Origin: Oreohelix idahoensis | Taxonomy: Eukaryota; Mollusca; Gastropoda; Stylommatophora; Oreohelicidae | Assembly (NCBI GenBank): GCA_024509875.1 | Contig: JAMPIV010006375.1 | Span: forward strand, 57,501-121,500 | Reading direction: 5' to 3' | DNA: 64,000 nt | In this document: positions 40,640 through 53,145 of the stretch, in pieces | How the letters are laid out: each line of letters begins with the position of its first letter | Numbering within the stretch: the first letter of the stretch is position 1 | Translations under genes and position numbers: made by a program | Notes under the pieces: generated by a model | Databases searched by the model: none | Told to the model about the DNA's origin: nothing | Seen by the model: the letters and a program-made list of their open reading frames with translations, nothing else

Positions 40640-40910
40640 TTTAAATTTTGCCAGGGCAGCGGCCTTATGGCCTACTCTTTGCGATTTCCAACAGCCGTAT
40701 GATTTTTAACGTGCGCAACTTGCACACGGAACCTCCTATATTTTTCGCCCGTATCCGAGAAGGCTAGGCATCCGATCTCACTACCCATGAGACCAGGGGG
40801 GAGTATGCCATCATTAGGACCACTGGTTCTGAAAAAAAAAATTTTCATAAATTATATTCCCTCCACGGGAAATCGAACCTGGCACCACTCTAAGCCACTC
40901 CGACCTCCTG
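40640..40910 (-). mobile_element. tRNA-headed SINE (different body)
   Basis: On the minus strand: GGAGTGGCTTAGAGTGGTGC (A box) and GGTTCGATTTCC (B box), then a body with GGTCTCATGGGTAGTGAGAT and GGAGGTTCCGTGTGCAAGTT, ending near GCCCTGGCAAAATTT. The body lacks the CGACCCAG...TGGGTACC core. Not an intact tRNA. Confidence 0.6.
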
Positions 40911-41319
40911 TAGCATTTTAGAAACACATAATACACTTATGTTTTTAAAATCGTATTGTAGGCAATTTGTTTCTCTTTATTATTATTGAATTACATAAAG
41001 ACGGATGCCCAACGCGCCTTTTTTTTTTTTTAAAGGAGTACTATAGACATATAAGAAAACGATCAGTTTCATGCAAGGAAATAATTTTCCACTTAACATT
41101 ATTTTGTTTCATTTTTTTTTCTTTATTCCTGAAAATTTTAATCTTTTGTTTTCTAAATAAATTTCCGCGCCTCCCACAAGTCGTTGCCCAGTGCTGCCGC
41201 ACAGCTGCACCGCCCAACCAAGAGCTGCCTCTGGCTAGTGTTGCCTGATATTCAAGAAGATTGGAACTGCTTCAAATATATTTTTGGATACTGTTGAAGC
41301 ATTTTTAAGGAGGTTTCTA

Positions 41320-41880
41320 AAATCTTACCTACTTAATCATTCCTTTTATAACCGTGAGGTGTAGAGGTTTGGAGGAGGGAGCGCCATACTATCCAATCGG
41401 CTGTTTTCCTTCTGGCCTTGTTCCAACCTAGTTCTCGGTCCTTCAGAAATTGCCTAATGCTGTCTTTCCAGTGGACTCTGGGTCGTCCTGGAGGTCTGGA
41501 TCCCTGGCTCTTAGTTTCCCATACTTGTCGTGGTAGCCGATCTTCTTCCATCGTAGTTGGGACTGTTCTACTTGAGTCTGCAGTGGCTGGGTTTTGAGGC
41601 CTTGCCTTGTTGTCAGGTTGCGGACTATGACTCTCCTTGTTAACTTCAACCACCTTCCACATATAACTTCTTTCTGAGCTTTGGGTCTGGCTTTTGTGGG
41701 TTGTAGTCATTGCCCATGACTCACATCCATATGTCAAGACTGCAGTATAGGTGGAGCAGTATACATCCATCTTCGTCATCTTGCTAACTTCTCTTTTGCT
41801 GAGGAATCCTCGATTTATGGCCTAAAAAAGTATCCCAGCTGCTGCTCTTCGGGTAGCTAACTCTTCTTTGATGCTTCCCT
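41320..41880 (-). pseudogene. LINE family 3 C-terminal region
   Basis: The minus strand carries TAVLTYGCESWAMTTTHKSQ (the LLYG.ESW thumb signature), then a decayed linker, EEDRLPRQVWETKSQGSRP, GRPRVHWKDSIRQFLKDREL and ARRKTADWIVWRSLLQT. It is 5' truncated before the RT palm and frameshifted in the linker. It serves as the undisturbed reference for the LINE split by R copy 4. Confidence 0.8.
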
Positions 41881-42304
41881 TCCGGGTTTCTACAATCACA
41901 TGCAAGAATCCCGCTTTAACGTTTCCAGTTCTTCACTAACCATGTAACTATTTGCGTTAGCTTTACAATTTGAAACACAGTTCACATCGTGTCAATACCC
42001 TGTGTTAGACTCTTCTAGGCCCCCTCATGACTACTCGTTTTAGAAACATTGCTTTAATAAATAAGTCCACGGAATGTGACTGTCTATCTATCAGATTACA
42101 GAATGCATCAGCTGAGCTGACACAAAACTCCCACATTCACACCGTCAGGGGTGGATAATTGGTGTAGCTATTGTGTCAACAAAGTTACCCTTTCGGAATC
42201 GCGTGTCCTTTACCTAATGTCGGTACAGCGGTAAAAGACGTGAATTTTCTTATCAATTTTTGTGTGACAGTAACTAAAATAATCACATAAAATGTCATAT
42301 TCGT

Positions 42305-42463
42305 TTTTATAAGTAAAAGGTAATGGAAGGTCCCATAGCAGAAACTGCCGTAGGGTTGTGTGGTGTTAGAGACTTCACCATACTGGGTCCAGCTTTATTA
42401 TGCGGTCGGGTCACAAGTTCCCTTCCCTGCAGCCTTTGCCTCCCTTAACTCAAGGGTCAGGTA
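42305..42463 (+). repeat. S2 short dispersed repeat
   Basis: Second free copy of the repeat at 35085: GGTCCCATAGCAGAAACTGC, GTGTTAGAGACTTCACCATA, CTGGGTCCAGC, AAGTTCCCTTCC. It abuts the MITE target duplication at 42456. Confidence 0.65.
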
Positions 42464-42811
42464 CAGGGACGATTATCCATTAGGCTAAGTAGGCTGAAGC
42501 CTAGAGGACCGGGTGCCCATGCGTAAGTTTAACAAAATATTTTAAAAGGCATAGATTTTTCAACAAAATGTGTTTATTATATTTATTACGGTAATAATAA
42601 TCAAACTAATACTAATAAACTTTAATACAAAAATAATTACTAATAAAAGAGGTAAGCAATGCTAACAAACTAACATACCGGTCTATTAATAACACTAGTA
42701 TTTACCATCACCATGCTAAGGTATTTGAAAAAAAATATTAAATGTATTGCCTAGGGGAGGGGGGAATACACCAAAAAGCCTAGAGGCACTTCTTGGCTTA
42801 ATTAAGCCCTG
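42464..42811. mobile_element. hAT MITE, 348 bp
   Basis: Ends CAGGGACGATTATCC and, reversed, CAGGGCTTAATTAAGCC, with AGCCTAGAGG near both ends. Flanked by GTCAGGTA (42456-42463) and GTCAGGTG (42812-42819), an 8-bp duplication with one mismatch. The interior is AT-rich with no coding sequence. Confidence 0.8.
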
Positions 42812-43261
42812 GTCAGGTGCCCATTTACAGCTGGGTAGACTGGAGCGTAAAGCTACCACGTTACAATCCTGGAACCCAGAAACTCTGCCGCTCTAACAGC
42901 TTAGCCAATCGGACGTTCGCCGTTTTTCAGAGGTGTTTTTTATTGTGGGGACTAGCATGTTTCCTTGTGGGAAATGTGAGAGAATACAGTATCTTGATGT
43001 AGCGTTTTCGACATGTAATAATTATCATTGTTTATGTACTTGCAGATATTCTCAGACCTTTTTTTTCTTGTTCAAGTGCCCCTTGAGACCAATTCTGCTG
43101 TGTATTGTGCAACTTTAGCAATTTATAATGAACGCGTTTTTTTAAAAAGAATATTCTCACATATGTGATAAGTGGTTTACGCCAAAAAAAAAGAGCTTCA
43201 ACAACAACATAAAGAAGTCATCCAAACATCATACATAACACTTTGAGATAAGAAGTGGAGT

Positions 43262-43590
43262 TAACATTGGCGGATCCCAGGGGGGTGGCGACGGGGCGAT
43301 CGCCGCTCCCTTGGGACTTTGAAAAACTGTTATTTCATAATAGCTACTGCAGTATTCCCCCCCCCCCCCCCCAAATTGGGACTTAAATGAAAGTAATCTC
43401 TAGGTCCGACCACGAACGAATTAAAACATGTCTGGCACTGGACAATGATAAGTTCCCTACAGGTTACAAACGTAGTTTGCAAATAATTCTACGTGGCGGG
43501 ACAATATGTGTAGAAATGACGCGATTAAAGAAGAGCCTTATCATTCTGATGTATCGCCCCTCCTTTGGACAATTCCTAGATCCGCCAGTG
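43262..43590. mobile_element. hAT-like MITE, 329 bp
   Basis: Inverted ends TTGGCGGATCC and (reversed) CTGGCGGATCT lie inside a perfect 8-bp duplication AGTGGAGT (43254-43261 and 43591-43598). The left end carries three extra bases (TAA) before the repeat, so the exact left terminus is uncertain. A C-run lies at 43360-43373. Confidence 0.7.
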
Positions 43591-44049
43591 AGTGGAGTAT
43601 GGCAGGAATGCTTCTTGTTGTCATTTCACTTCATACTGGCAGTAGATGTGTGCTAGGGACATCTCATTTTAACAATACTTCATCTCTGGAAAGATAGATG
43701 CGTGTTTGTTTGTGTGTGTGAGTGTTTGTATGCGTGTGTTTATTTGTATACTTGTGTGCCTAAGTATGCCTATGCTTCTGCGTGTGTTTTGGCACGTGTG
43801 CGTAATTGTTTATGAACGCATTTCTGTATCCTTATTCTGCACTGATTTCCTACTACCTGTATTTATTTGTTTCTTTTGTTTTCCCGTCTTATCGTATTCC
43901 CCTTTCTTATGATTTACCTTTAGAAAAGAAAAAAAAAGTATATTTAATAACACTTCACTGCCTTTCTTACTCTCAGTTTGATGATTTACAATTTGAGAAC
44001 AAAAAGTGTTTTCAGTGACACTTCATTTCGTATCTTACTTTCTTTGTTT

Positions 44050-44364
44050 GGGACCGAAGACGCAGCAAGAGAGATGAATGCAGTCAGCGACTCATAGCTT
44101 GACTGCTTGCGTCAGGGTCAGCGAACCAGAGCTGACCAAGACCCTACTCCACCTCCAATTGGTGGTCCTGGAAACAGGCTGCATCACTGCAGTCTGGCTG
44201 AGAGAGTAGAGATCGAAGTGGGAAGGCAAACCCGGTCCCAAAAATGCCGTACTGAAGTCGGATGTGTCGGCCGAAAGGCGCAAATATTGCAGCTTCGCTG
44301 TAAACGGACACAACGAAACCAACGTCCTTTTCAGGGCGAACGAAGAAGAAGAAAAAAATAACTC
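44050..44364 (+). mobile_element. Retroposon in the satellite, (GAA)n-like tail
   Basis: A 315-bp GC-richer block with a 9-bp duplication TCTTTGTTT (44041-44049 and 44365-44373) and an A-rich 3' end (AAGAAGAAGAAAAAAA). The open frames in it show no recognised protein. SINE or LINE tail; not assigned. Confidence 0.6.
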
Positions 44365-45286
44365 TCTTTGTTTATAACTTACAATTTGAGAATTATGTGT
44401 TTTAATGACACTTTTCTTCGTATCTTACTCTCATTTCTTTATAATTTACCACTTGAAAACCAAAAAGTATTGTTAATGACACTTTATTTCTTATCTTACT
44501 CTCTTTGTTTATGAGTTACACTTTGAACAACAGAACGCATTCTTTGTGACACTTAACTTCGTATGATTCTCTCTCCCTCTCTCTTTGTCTCTCTCTCTTA
44601 AATCATACACAGTTTGGAATCAAACAAGTATTTTTAAACGCTTTTCTTTAACTTGCCTTATATGTCACTGTCGTGTCACCTTCAAATCTTGCAATCGATT
44701 TTTCAATCATTTCCAGATGAGCAATAGCTCTGAAACTTGGCACAGTTGTGTATTCCCGATGACAATACAATAATCAATCGTAAAAATAATAAAATTAAAA
44801 ACGTTAAAATTAATAATAATTTTTTTAATTGTATCAGCACGGAAATGGGCGATAACTGCAAATAATCTAGGTGTATTCTTTCCAACAAGATTGTCTCTCT
44901 TGAGAGAAATGTTGAAACTTCATGAAGTGCGTGAACTTTCGGCAAATCATTAAAAATAAGAAAATAAAATATTTAAAAAAATATTTTAAACACACGCTTT
45001 TAATGCACTAAAAATCCAAAAATAATTTTTCACGGAGTTTATAGCTTGCAGTCAAAAATTTTTTGTTTTTTATTAATGACACTTTCCGTCGTACTTTTTA
45101 AACCTTTGTTTATGAATTACCCTTTGAAAATAAAAACTAGTTTTAGTGACACTTTCCTTAGTATCTTCATTGCTTTTTATTATTTAAAATGTGAAAAAAA
45201 AATGTTTTAAGACGCTTTCTTTCGTATCTTAATATCTTTTTATTATTTACAATTTGAAAACAGAAAACATTTTAAATGATACTATC

Positions 45287-45532
45287 ACCTCAAGTAGTTC
45301 CCAGGTGTATATGAGGATACAACGCAGAAATAATGCTTCTGCTCACTCGGGCACATGGTGACAGGCGGCTAATATGAGGTTATATGTGGGACTGGCAATC
45401 TTATCATGAAAACATATTGCTACATAAACCACCGCAGCAGGAGCATGTGAATGCTTTGGAACAGGTTTCCTGCAAGTGATGGTTCTATGCTCCATACGAA
45501 GCGAAAAGTGGGAAATAATGAATGAATGAATG
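45287..45532 (+). mobile_element. S1-family SINE with target duplication
   Basis: The best-defined S1 copy: a 12-bp duplication AATGATACTATC (45275-45286 and 45533-45544), a body with AATATGAGGTTATATGTGGG, ACTGGCAATC and AGGAGCATGTGAATGC, the end TTCTATGCTCCATACGAAGC, and an (ATGA)n tail. Long duplications and a simple-repeat tail show LINE-driven retroposition. Confidence 0.85.
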
Positions 45533-45640
45533 AATGATACTATCCTTCGTATCCTGCTTTTTTTCTGGTATAAATTTGACAATTTAAAACAAACAGTATT
45601 TGTAACGACACTTTACTGCTTACCACTTATAAACCAATAG

Positions 45641-46179
45641 TTATTAATAAATTGTCATGTGATACTTCTTTTTCCTTCCATAACGCCAAGAACTCCAGTG
45701 TAATGGCAAATGCCCTCCCGCTTACGAACCACAGCTATGCCCTCCAGATTCCTACTTAGCAACATGGGAAATGAAGCAAGACGTTAGCAGAGGCAAACAC
45801 GGCGACAGATTTGTTCACGACCCGAGCAGCGACAACAACTTGTTCTTGCTGACAGAGCAGACTTCATACTGTGTTTGCAATACTTCTGCGTGTGAGATAC
45901 CAGTTTGTGCATCAGGGTACTCATCTCTGCTTGTTCACAACGGGACTGATCTTCCAGGGTCATGCTGCAACGTGTATGTGTGTAGGAAGTCGGAAGGTAG
46001 GAATTTCTGCTTGTTCTTGGATGGTGACATCTGTGGTGGGGTTCATAGTAGTACTGGTGGTGATGGTAGTGGTGATGATGGTAGCAGCCATGATTAGTGG
46101 TAGTGGTGCTGGTGATGGTGATGTCGTGGTTGTGATTATTGTAGTAGTCATTACACTTTCCTTTTCTCTCCTTGTGAAG
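45641..46179. other. Unassigned sequence, GTGGTGATG-rich right part
   Basis: Overlapping open frames on both strands (45771-46263) mostly reflect the GGTGATG/CATCACC low-complexity stretch at 46020-46150, which is probably the expanded tail of the S1 SINE beside it. No domain or homology is recognised. Confidence 0.45.
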
Positions 46180-46395
46180 CAAGGAGCCACCTCTACAGCT
46201 GGTTCTCCTTGCAGGAAGTCTCCACCAAGCATTCACATGCTCATGCAGAAGTGGTTTCTCTAACCATTTGTTTTACATGATGAGGTTGCCAACTTTATGC
46301 ATAACCTCCCATTGGTCGCCTTGTACAGCATGACTGAAGGAGAAGTAGTTTCATTATTTCTTTGTCTCATGAGTGACTTCTGGAACTACACGGGA
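46180..46395 (-). mobile_element. S1-family SINE
   Basis: On the minus strand: CCCGTGTAGTTCCAGAAGTC, CTGTACAAGGCGACCAATGG, GAGGTTATGCATAAAGTTGG, CATGAGCATGTGAATGCTTG. The tail side is the long CATCACC-rich run at 46020-46150. Confidence 0.65.
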
Positions 46396-46399
46396 CGAA

Positions 46400-46554
46400 T
46401 GAGTGAGTGTTGGGAAGATAGTAATGTCATTACAAGTAATCATCACAAATGACGTCATCAAATACAGTGCAGCCAGCGTCAAAATGTATATACACTGAAA
46501 GCTCACACCCAGGGGCGAACTGACTGGAATCTGGGCTGCAGGGAAATAAAGGTC
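46400..46554. other. Left flank of element A
   Basis: Contains CAGGGGCGAACTGACTGG at 46511, resembling a hAT terminus, 44 bp before the LTR. Its partner would lie beyond the window, so this cannot be tested here. Confidence 0.3.
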
Positions 46555-48025
<1,471 letters not shown>

Positions 48026-49356
48026 TTGGTACCTATACCAGTCAGTAACATTTCTGCTGTATGAAAATCGACCTATACAAATCTGAACTTTACATTTCTG
48101 GTGGGCCAGATTCGTGGGGTTTTCTACTACACAGAACAGTGATAAATAGGTCAACGACTGCTGACCCAGACTGATAAATACGGACGTTAGCGTTGCTATA
48201 ATAGTGCTACATGGACCACAGCTGCTACGGGAACTGGCGTTAGCATCTTCATGTTATTGCTACGTGGACCACAACTGCTGTAGAAGTGAAGTGACGGTTC
48301 TACTATAGGAGTTCTACTCTGGCAAGCTATCATTGTAAACAATTCGGCTGGCGTTTACATTTTACAGTTTGCAGACTATTCAGTGTTGGATCATCTGGTC
48401 TCAACTGCTTGTCAAGAAGGACGTGGTAACTGTGAGTTGGAAGACCACTTCATATTGTCGTCGTGAGGTGACCATCGACGGTGAATCAACCAATCAGTGC
48501 TGTTCTTGCATTGCACTTCTGTGTTGACAAAAAGGCCAGGAAGTTACTTTAAGATAAGTGAAAGTTTATTTTTGGAAACTGTGCCATTATATTGTGTGTA
48601 GCTAAGCCTTCTTTGTAACACATTCTATTATATGCTATTTGTTTACATTGCTTGTGGTATTAGTGTGTGTATTGCTGCGGGTTTCTTGGTTGGGCGGCGT
48701 CTGTTATAGGGTATACCACGTGACAGAGGTCTTATAACAGTGTTCTTTAGGGACCGTGCAAATTTCCCTTTGTGGAATTTGCAAGCGACATTTGTTGCTA
48801 TTTACGTTTAGTTGTGACGAAGTGTACCTTTTCGTTGTTGTTGTCATATTTTCTCTGTTCTTTGGTTTTGATTTGATTTGTTTGTATTTGTCTGCCTACT
48901 CTTTTCTATTGTTTATTTCTATACACCCTTATGTTTATACACTGTGGTGTCATTTGTTTTGTTTACGTATCGCAGTTATCATCACATGCTTTGTGATTAT
49001 TTTTTCCTTAGTTTCGCCTTATAATTTTTTGACTGCGAATGTTTTCGTTTGTTTATATGCTTGTCTTTGTTAACTGATATTATATATATTGTTGTCATAC
49101 ACAGTCTATACTTATATACTTGGTCAGGGATTATTATTATTATTTATATGATACACTTTTCAGATAGAGGTTATTGATGGTGATAATATTATAGAGAAAC
49201 AAGGTAAATATACAAGGTCTTTGACTAAGACTTGCCTCTCAAAGAGAGTGAAATAAAGTGAAGTAAGTATACAAGTCTTGTATTACAGACTTGTCTCCCA
49301 TTGAAGTGGGATAAGGTAATTTATTTTTCAGGTCTGATCTCACATAGTTAGACAGA
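48026..49356 (+). other. Element A leader, with possible primer-binding site
   Basis: TGGTACCTATACCAG at 48027-48041 begins with TGG just after the inferred LTR end and could be a tRNA primer site; the tRNA is not identified. An imperfect duplication with GCTAC.TGGACCACA.CTGCT occurs at 48208-48232 and 48260-48284. The T-rich part at 48850-49050 resembles the B leader at 57040-57190. An open frame at 48756-49073 is T-rich leader, not a gene. Confidence 0.55.
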
Positions 49357-50274
49357 ATGTCTACACTAGACTTCTTTATTGAGCAAGGGAAAGCCATTGG
49401 GAAGACAGGTGAACAGTTAAAAGAATTTGCTCTTGCTCTATATGACAAGGCGCAAAAAGCAGAGGAGAAAAAACAAAAAAGAGAAGCAGAAGCTGATGAG
49501 AGGAAACAGCAAACTGAAATGGAAAATAAAAGATTATACAGAGAAGCCGAGGAAAGAAGAGAGAAACAGAAAATGGAACATGATGAGAAACTCTTAACTT
49601 TGGAGTTAGAGAAATTAAAATTGACGAATATGTGTGCTTCTCAAGCAACTTCGAGTACGACAAAGGAGATTGCTAATAAGCTTAAATTACCTCCTTTCAA
49701 TCCTCTAAAGGACGACATAACGGATTACCTGGATAGATTTCAATTTTTATGCGATACGCATAAGATAAAAAAGGAACAATATGCCAAAGAACTGATGCAA
49801 TTTTTTACAGGTGAACCAGTAACTACTCTTATGGCAATAGAGGAACATGACAGGACTAACTATGATGTTGTCAGAGCAGCATTGCTTAAACGATATCCAC
49901 TAAAAGAAGAAGATTATCGTCTTCGTTTTAAGACAATGTTGCCAGAAAATGGAGTAAGTTTCTCTGACTTTATTACGAAGATACGTCTTACATTCACTAT
50001 TTGGATTGAGCTGTCTAAAGCTGAGAAAACATATGAAGGCCTAATGGACATATTACTTCGAGACAAAGTTATGTCATCTGTCAACGAATCTTTTCTTGCT
50101 TTTCTTCATGAGCGTAAATCTAAAAACATAAAAGACATGGAGGAATACTGTTGCCAGTACGTCACTGCGCATCCCCATGCTACGGTTAGTAATTCTAAAG
50201 TGAAAGAAGGGTTGCCAGTTGCTTCAGCAACACCATATGGCCCTAATTTCAATCGTAAATTTAAAGGTGCTTAA
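49357..50274 (+). CDS. gag: Element A Gag (coiled coil + SCAN-like capsid)
   Basis: A 305-residue frame. Residues 1-20 (MSTLDFFIEQGKAIGKTGEQ) resemble the start of element B Gag. Residues about 30-90 are Glu/Lys/Arg-rich with coiled-coil character. The capsid part begins near LPPFNPLKDDITDYLDRFQF and continues through ALLKRYPLKEEDYRLRFKTM, then FITKIRLTFTIWIELS and GLMDILLRDKVMSSV. This last region resembles the SCAN fold, which published work derives from Gmr1-like capsids. The frame ends at TAA (50272-50274) after KFKGA, whereas element B reads on, so the stop is probably a mutation. The ATG was chosen because the B start aligns. Confidence 0.85.
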   Translation: MSTLDFFIEQGKAIGKTGEQLKEFALALYDKAQKAEEKKQKREAEADERKQQTEMENKRLYREAEERREKQKMEHDEKLLTLELEKLKLTNMCASQATSSTTKEIANKLKLPPFNPLKDDITDYLDRFQFLCDTHKIKKEQYAKELMQFFTGEPVTTLMAIEEHDRTNYDVVRAALLKRYPLKEEDYRLRFKTMLPENGVSFSDFITKIRLTFTIWIELSKAEKTYEGLMDILLRDKVMSSVNESFLAFLHERKSKNIKDMEEYCCQYVTAHPHATVSNSKVKEGLPVASATPYGPNFNRKFKGA

Positions 50275-51594
50275 CAAAATTTCAATAAGAAAAGTAATCA
50301 GAATTACACTCAGAATCAAAGTAATCCATCATATAATGGTCCCTCTTCAAAGAACTGGAGGCGAGCTGATAGTCCTCGTAATTTTGGGGCTAATAATTAT
50401 AGACACTTTCGCAAAGGTTATCACAATAAAAACTATCCGAGCTTTTCTTCTCGAGATAATTATCCTCGCCGTCATGAATATTACGATGGTGGTTATGGAA
50501 ACGGTGATTTAAACCAGAATAATGATTACAGTAGGCAATATAATGACAATTACAGGGGAAATGATAATCGCGGCAGACCTAGACATAACAAAAGAAAATA
50601 TTATCAACAGGCAAACTCTACACAACATGAGTCTCAGGAAGCCTGTAGTCAAGTAAACTATAGTAGGAGCTCTAATGCTATTACTGGTTCTGCTTTGGAT
50701 TTTGGGAGAGCAGCCGAATGCCCCCAATGCTCAACATTGTCCGAGCCTTCTACTGTATCGACCTTAATTTGTGGTCATCCTCTTTCCGCACTTCCTGCTA
50801 CAGCTGCGCATGATGGGAGAGGATCTCTCATCTTATATAAAGGTCTAGTGAATGATAATCCAGTCTCAGTACTTTTTGATTCTGGATGCACCACTATCGG
50901 TGTTAGGCAGTCTCTGATAGATCCTTGCTGTGCCACAGGAAAAGTGGTCAAAATGTGTGACATTTTGTGGTTTTTGGAGAAGTATCCTACTGCTATTATT
51001 CACATGGCTACTCCCTTCTTTACGGGAGATGTTCACGCGTGTCTTTTACCTAATCCTATTGCGGATCTTATATTCGGTCGTATTCACGGGGTTAAGGAAT
51101 GCACCCCGCAGCAAATTGCTGCTTGGGAAGAAAATAATATCCAAACAGTCAATGCAGTTGTAACAAGAGCACAAGCTCTTATTCCTTCAACTTCACCTAC
51201 TGATGGTAAGGAAGTTTGTAGCCAAGATGATCACTTGGTGATTTCGCATGACTCGTTTGTGAAACTGCAAGGAGAAGATCCTTCTTTAAATAAATATTTT
51301 CTTCTCGCTAAAAACGGTGATCCGAATAAGAATACAAATCGCAAATCGTATATCACTATGAAGAATGGTATACTAGTGCGTATGGTACAACACTCAGACG
51401 CGTCTATGCATTCTCAGATTCTCGTGCCCAAAAGTATGAGAGCCTTAATTCTTCAACATGCACACGATTCTCAGTGTGCTGGACACATGGGTTTTTCTCG
51501 CACTAAGTCGAGAGTTCTGGCGGCTTTCTTTTGGCCATTCGTAAATACGAATTTATTGCCGATCTTGCAAGATTTGTCAAGAAGTCAAGTCTAG
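50275..51594 (+). pseudogene. pol: Element A pol part 1: nucleocapsid, protease, integrase zinc domain
   Basis: Same frame as gag after the TAA. 50275-50680 encodes an Asn/Tyr/Arg-rich low-complexity region without CxxC-x4-H-x4-C knuckles. From the Met at 50695: CPQC at residues 9-12 and CGH at 26-28 (CPxC-x13-CGH), the protease with LFDSGC (catalytic Asp62) and the later LIFGRIHG equivalent of the I-L-G motif, then the integrase zinc domain HAHDSQCAGHMGFSRTKSRV. A one-base deletion near 51556 shifts the frame before the CRSCKICQ cysteines, giving the stop at 51594. Confidence 0.85.
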
Positions 51595-52141
51595 AGGTCC
51601 ACGACATGCTGCACCTATTCAGGCTGCAGACATTCCTATTCGGCCGTTTCAAAAGATGGCAATAGATATTATTGGCCCTTTTAAGATTAAGTCAGCCAGA
51701 GGACATCAATTCATCCTAACATGCGTTGACGTGTGCACTCGTTGGCCAGAGGCTATACATCTAAAGAGTATATCTACTTCCGATATTGCAGACGCCCTTT
51801 GGCTTATATTTTCTCGTTTGGGTTTTCCCAGAGAAATGTTGTCAGACCACGGTACCCAGTTGATATCAGACACTATGTCGCAGGTGATGTCTATCCTAGA
51901 TATTAAAAGGTCTCTCAGTAGTATTTATCACCCAATGTCTAACGGGTTAGTTGAACGTCTTAATAGAACACTTAAGAACTTACTTGGTAAGATTACTGAG
52001 GATCATCCTCAGGATTGGGACAGGGTTTTACCCGCGGCTCTCTTTGCCTATAGAGAGGTCCCCAACGAGCATACAGGCTTTTCTCCTTTTGAACTTGTCT
52101 TTGGCGCGGGCGCAGCCCTATGTCCTTGCTACACGATTTGA
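51557..52141 (+). pseudogene. pol: Element A pol part 2: integrase core
   Basis: In the +1 frame relative to part 1, the zinc-domain cysteines (CRSCKICQEVK) are followed from the Met at 51656 by MAIDIIGPF (Asp4), LSDHGTQLIS (Asp64) and NGLVERLNRT (Glu100), a DD35E triad. FAYREVPNEHTGFSPFELVF follows. A frameshift near 52103 (GGCGCGGGCGCAGCC) ends the frame at 52141. Catalytic residues are intact but the protein cannot be made from this copy. Confidence 0.9.
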
Positions 52142-53136
52142 TAACTGCCGATAATATTGACAATGACACACAATCTTCATATGAGTATGTCATTGCTTTC
52201 AGGCATAAGATTATCGAAGCATGCAAGCTAGCAACTTCATCTTCCGAATTTGCCAAAGAAAAGGCAAGGCAATTCGCTAATAAGAAGAGACGCTTACGTC
52301 AACTTTGTCCGGGAGACAAAGCTTTTGTGTTACTTCCTTCTAGGGAGAACAGACTTCTCATTGCATGGAAAGGTCCATATGCAATAGTCTCGAAAATTTC
52401 CGATGTCGACTATGTTGTCGATATTGATGGAAGGCATAAAACCTTCCATATAAATATGCTTACGGAATTCCATGAGCGACCAGACTATTTGCAGCCTATT
52501 TTCCAGGCGACGGACGATTCTCCAGTCCCACAGGGACATTACTCATCCTTGTCAGTTATACAGGATGAGGAAACTACTTTTTCGGATGTTAATCTTCCTC
52601 TTCCAGTGATTCCACTTCATTCTATGGAATCATGGGAAAACGTTACTGTTTCTCCTAATTTGTCTATGGATGAACAGCAACAAGTATCTTTTTTGCTACA
52701 ATCATTTCAGGATGTCCTTACCGACATTCCTGGAGACACACATGTCATTAAACATGACAACATACTGACTGATCATAATCCGATCAGAGTAAGACCATAC
52801 CCTATACCTATTCATTTTCAAACACAGGTCGAGAAAGAGTTGGATGACATGATTCAATTAAAAATAATTGAACCATCCACTTCAGCATACTCTTCGTCGA
52901 TGGTTATTGTTCGAAAGAAAGACAATAACATACGTCTTTGCGTCGATTATCGCAAATTGAACCAAGTTACGAAGTTCGATGCTGAACCTATGCCTTTATT
53001 AGAAGAGCTACTTATTAGACTTTCTAACTCTCGATTCTTTACTAAACTCGACTTGTCGAAAGGTTATTGGGAAGTTCCGTTAACTGAACGCGACAAACCT
53101 CTCACTGCTTTCTCAACACCTAGGGGTTTGTTTTAG
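52120..53136 (+). pseudogene. pol: Element A pol part 3: integrase C-terminus and RT fingers/palm
   Basis: Back in the part 1 frame. LLIAWKGPYAIVSKISDVDY is the GPY/F module of Ty3-type integrases, followed by KTFHINMLTEF. After a ~100-residue linker the RT begins: VRPYPIPIHFQTQVEKELDD, RKKDNNIRLCVDYRKLNQVT, then FFTKLDLSKGYWEVPL with the first catalytic Asp. The frame stops at TAG (53134-53136), where element B has CAA (Gln in GLFQWNFMPFG). The direct run from integrase into RT shows the inverted domain order. Confidence 0.9.
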
Positions 53137-53145
53137 TGGAATTTT

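Larger units (their letters stand above)
43900..45640. repeat. Degenerate satellite, unit roughly 75 bp
   Basis: Successive units follow TTAATGACACTTTNNTTCGT, ATCTTACTCTCTTTGTTTAT, AATTTACAATTTGA and AAACNAAAAGTATTTT. Clear units start near 43950, 44020, 44400, 44475, 44545, 45080, 45150 and 45215, with a remnant near 45540-45620. It encodes nothing and was invaded at 44050 and 45287. Confidence 0.75.

Noticed and set aside
45771..46263. Overlapping 90-150 residue frames on both strands
   Set aside because: Low-complexity CATCACC/GGTGATG tract and a SINE; no conserved domain or start context.
48756..49073. 105-residue hydrophobic frame before gag of A, possibly membrane-like
   Set aside because: The T-rich leader gives Phe/Leu/Val-rich translation by composition, and the homologous B leader has no such frame.
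49357..50274. Domesticated gag gene of the host
   Set aside because: It lies between young LTRs, in line with pol, and ends by a private stop codon; nothing indicates selection as a host gene.
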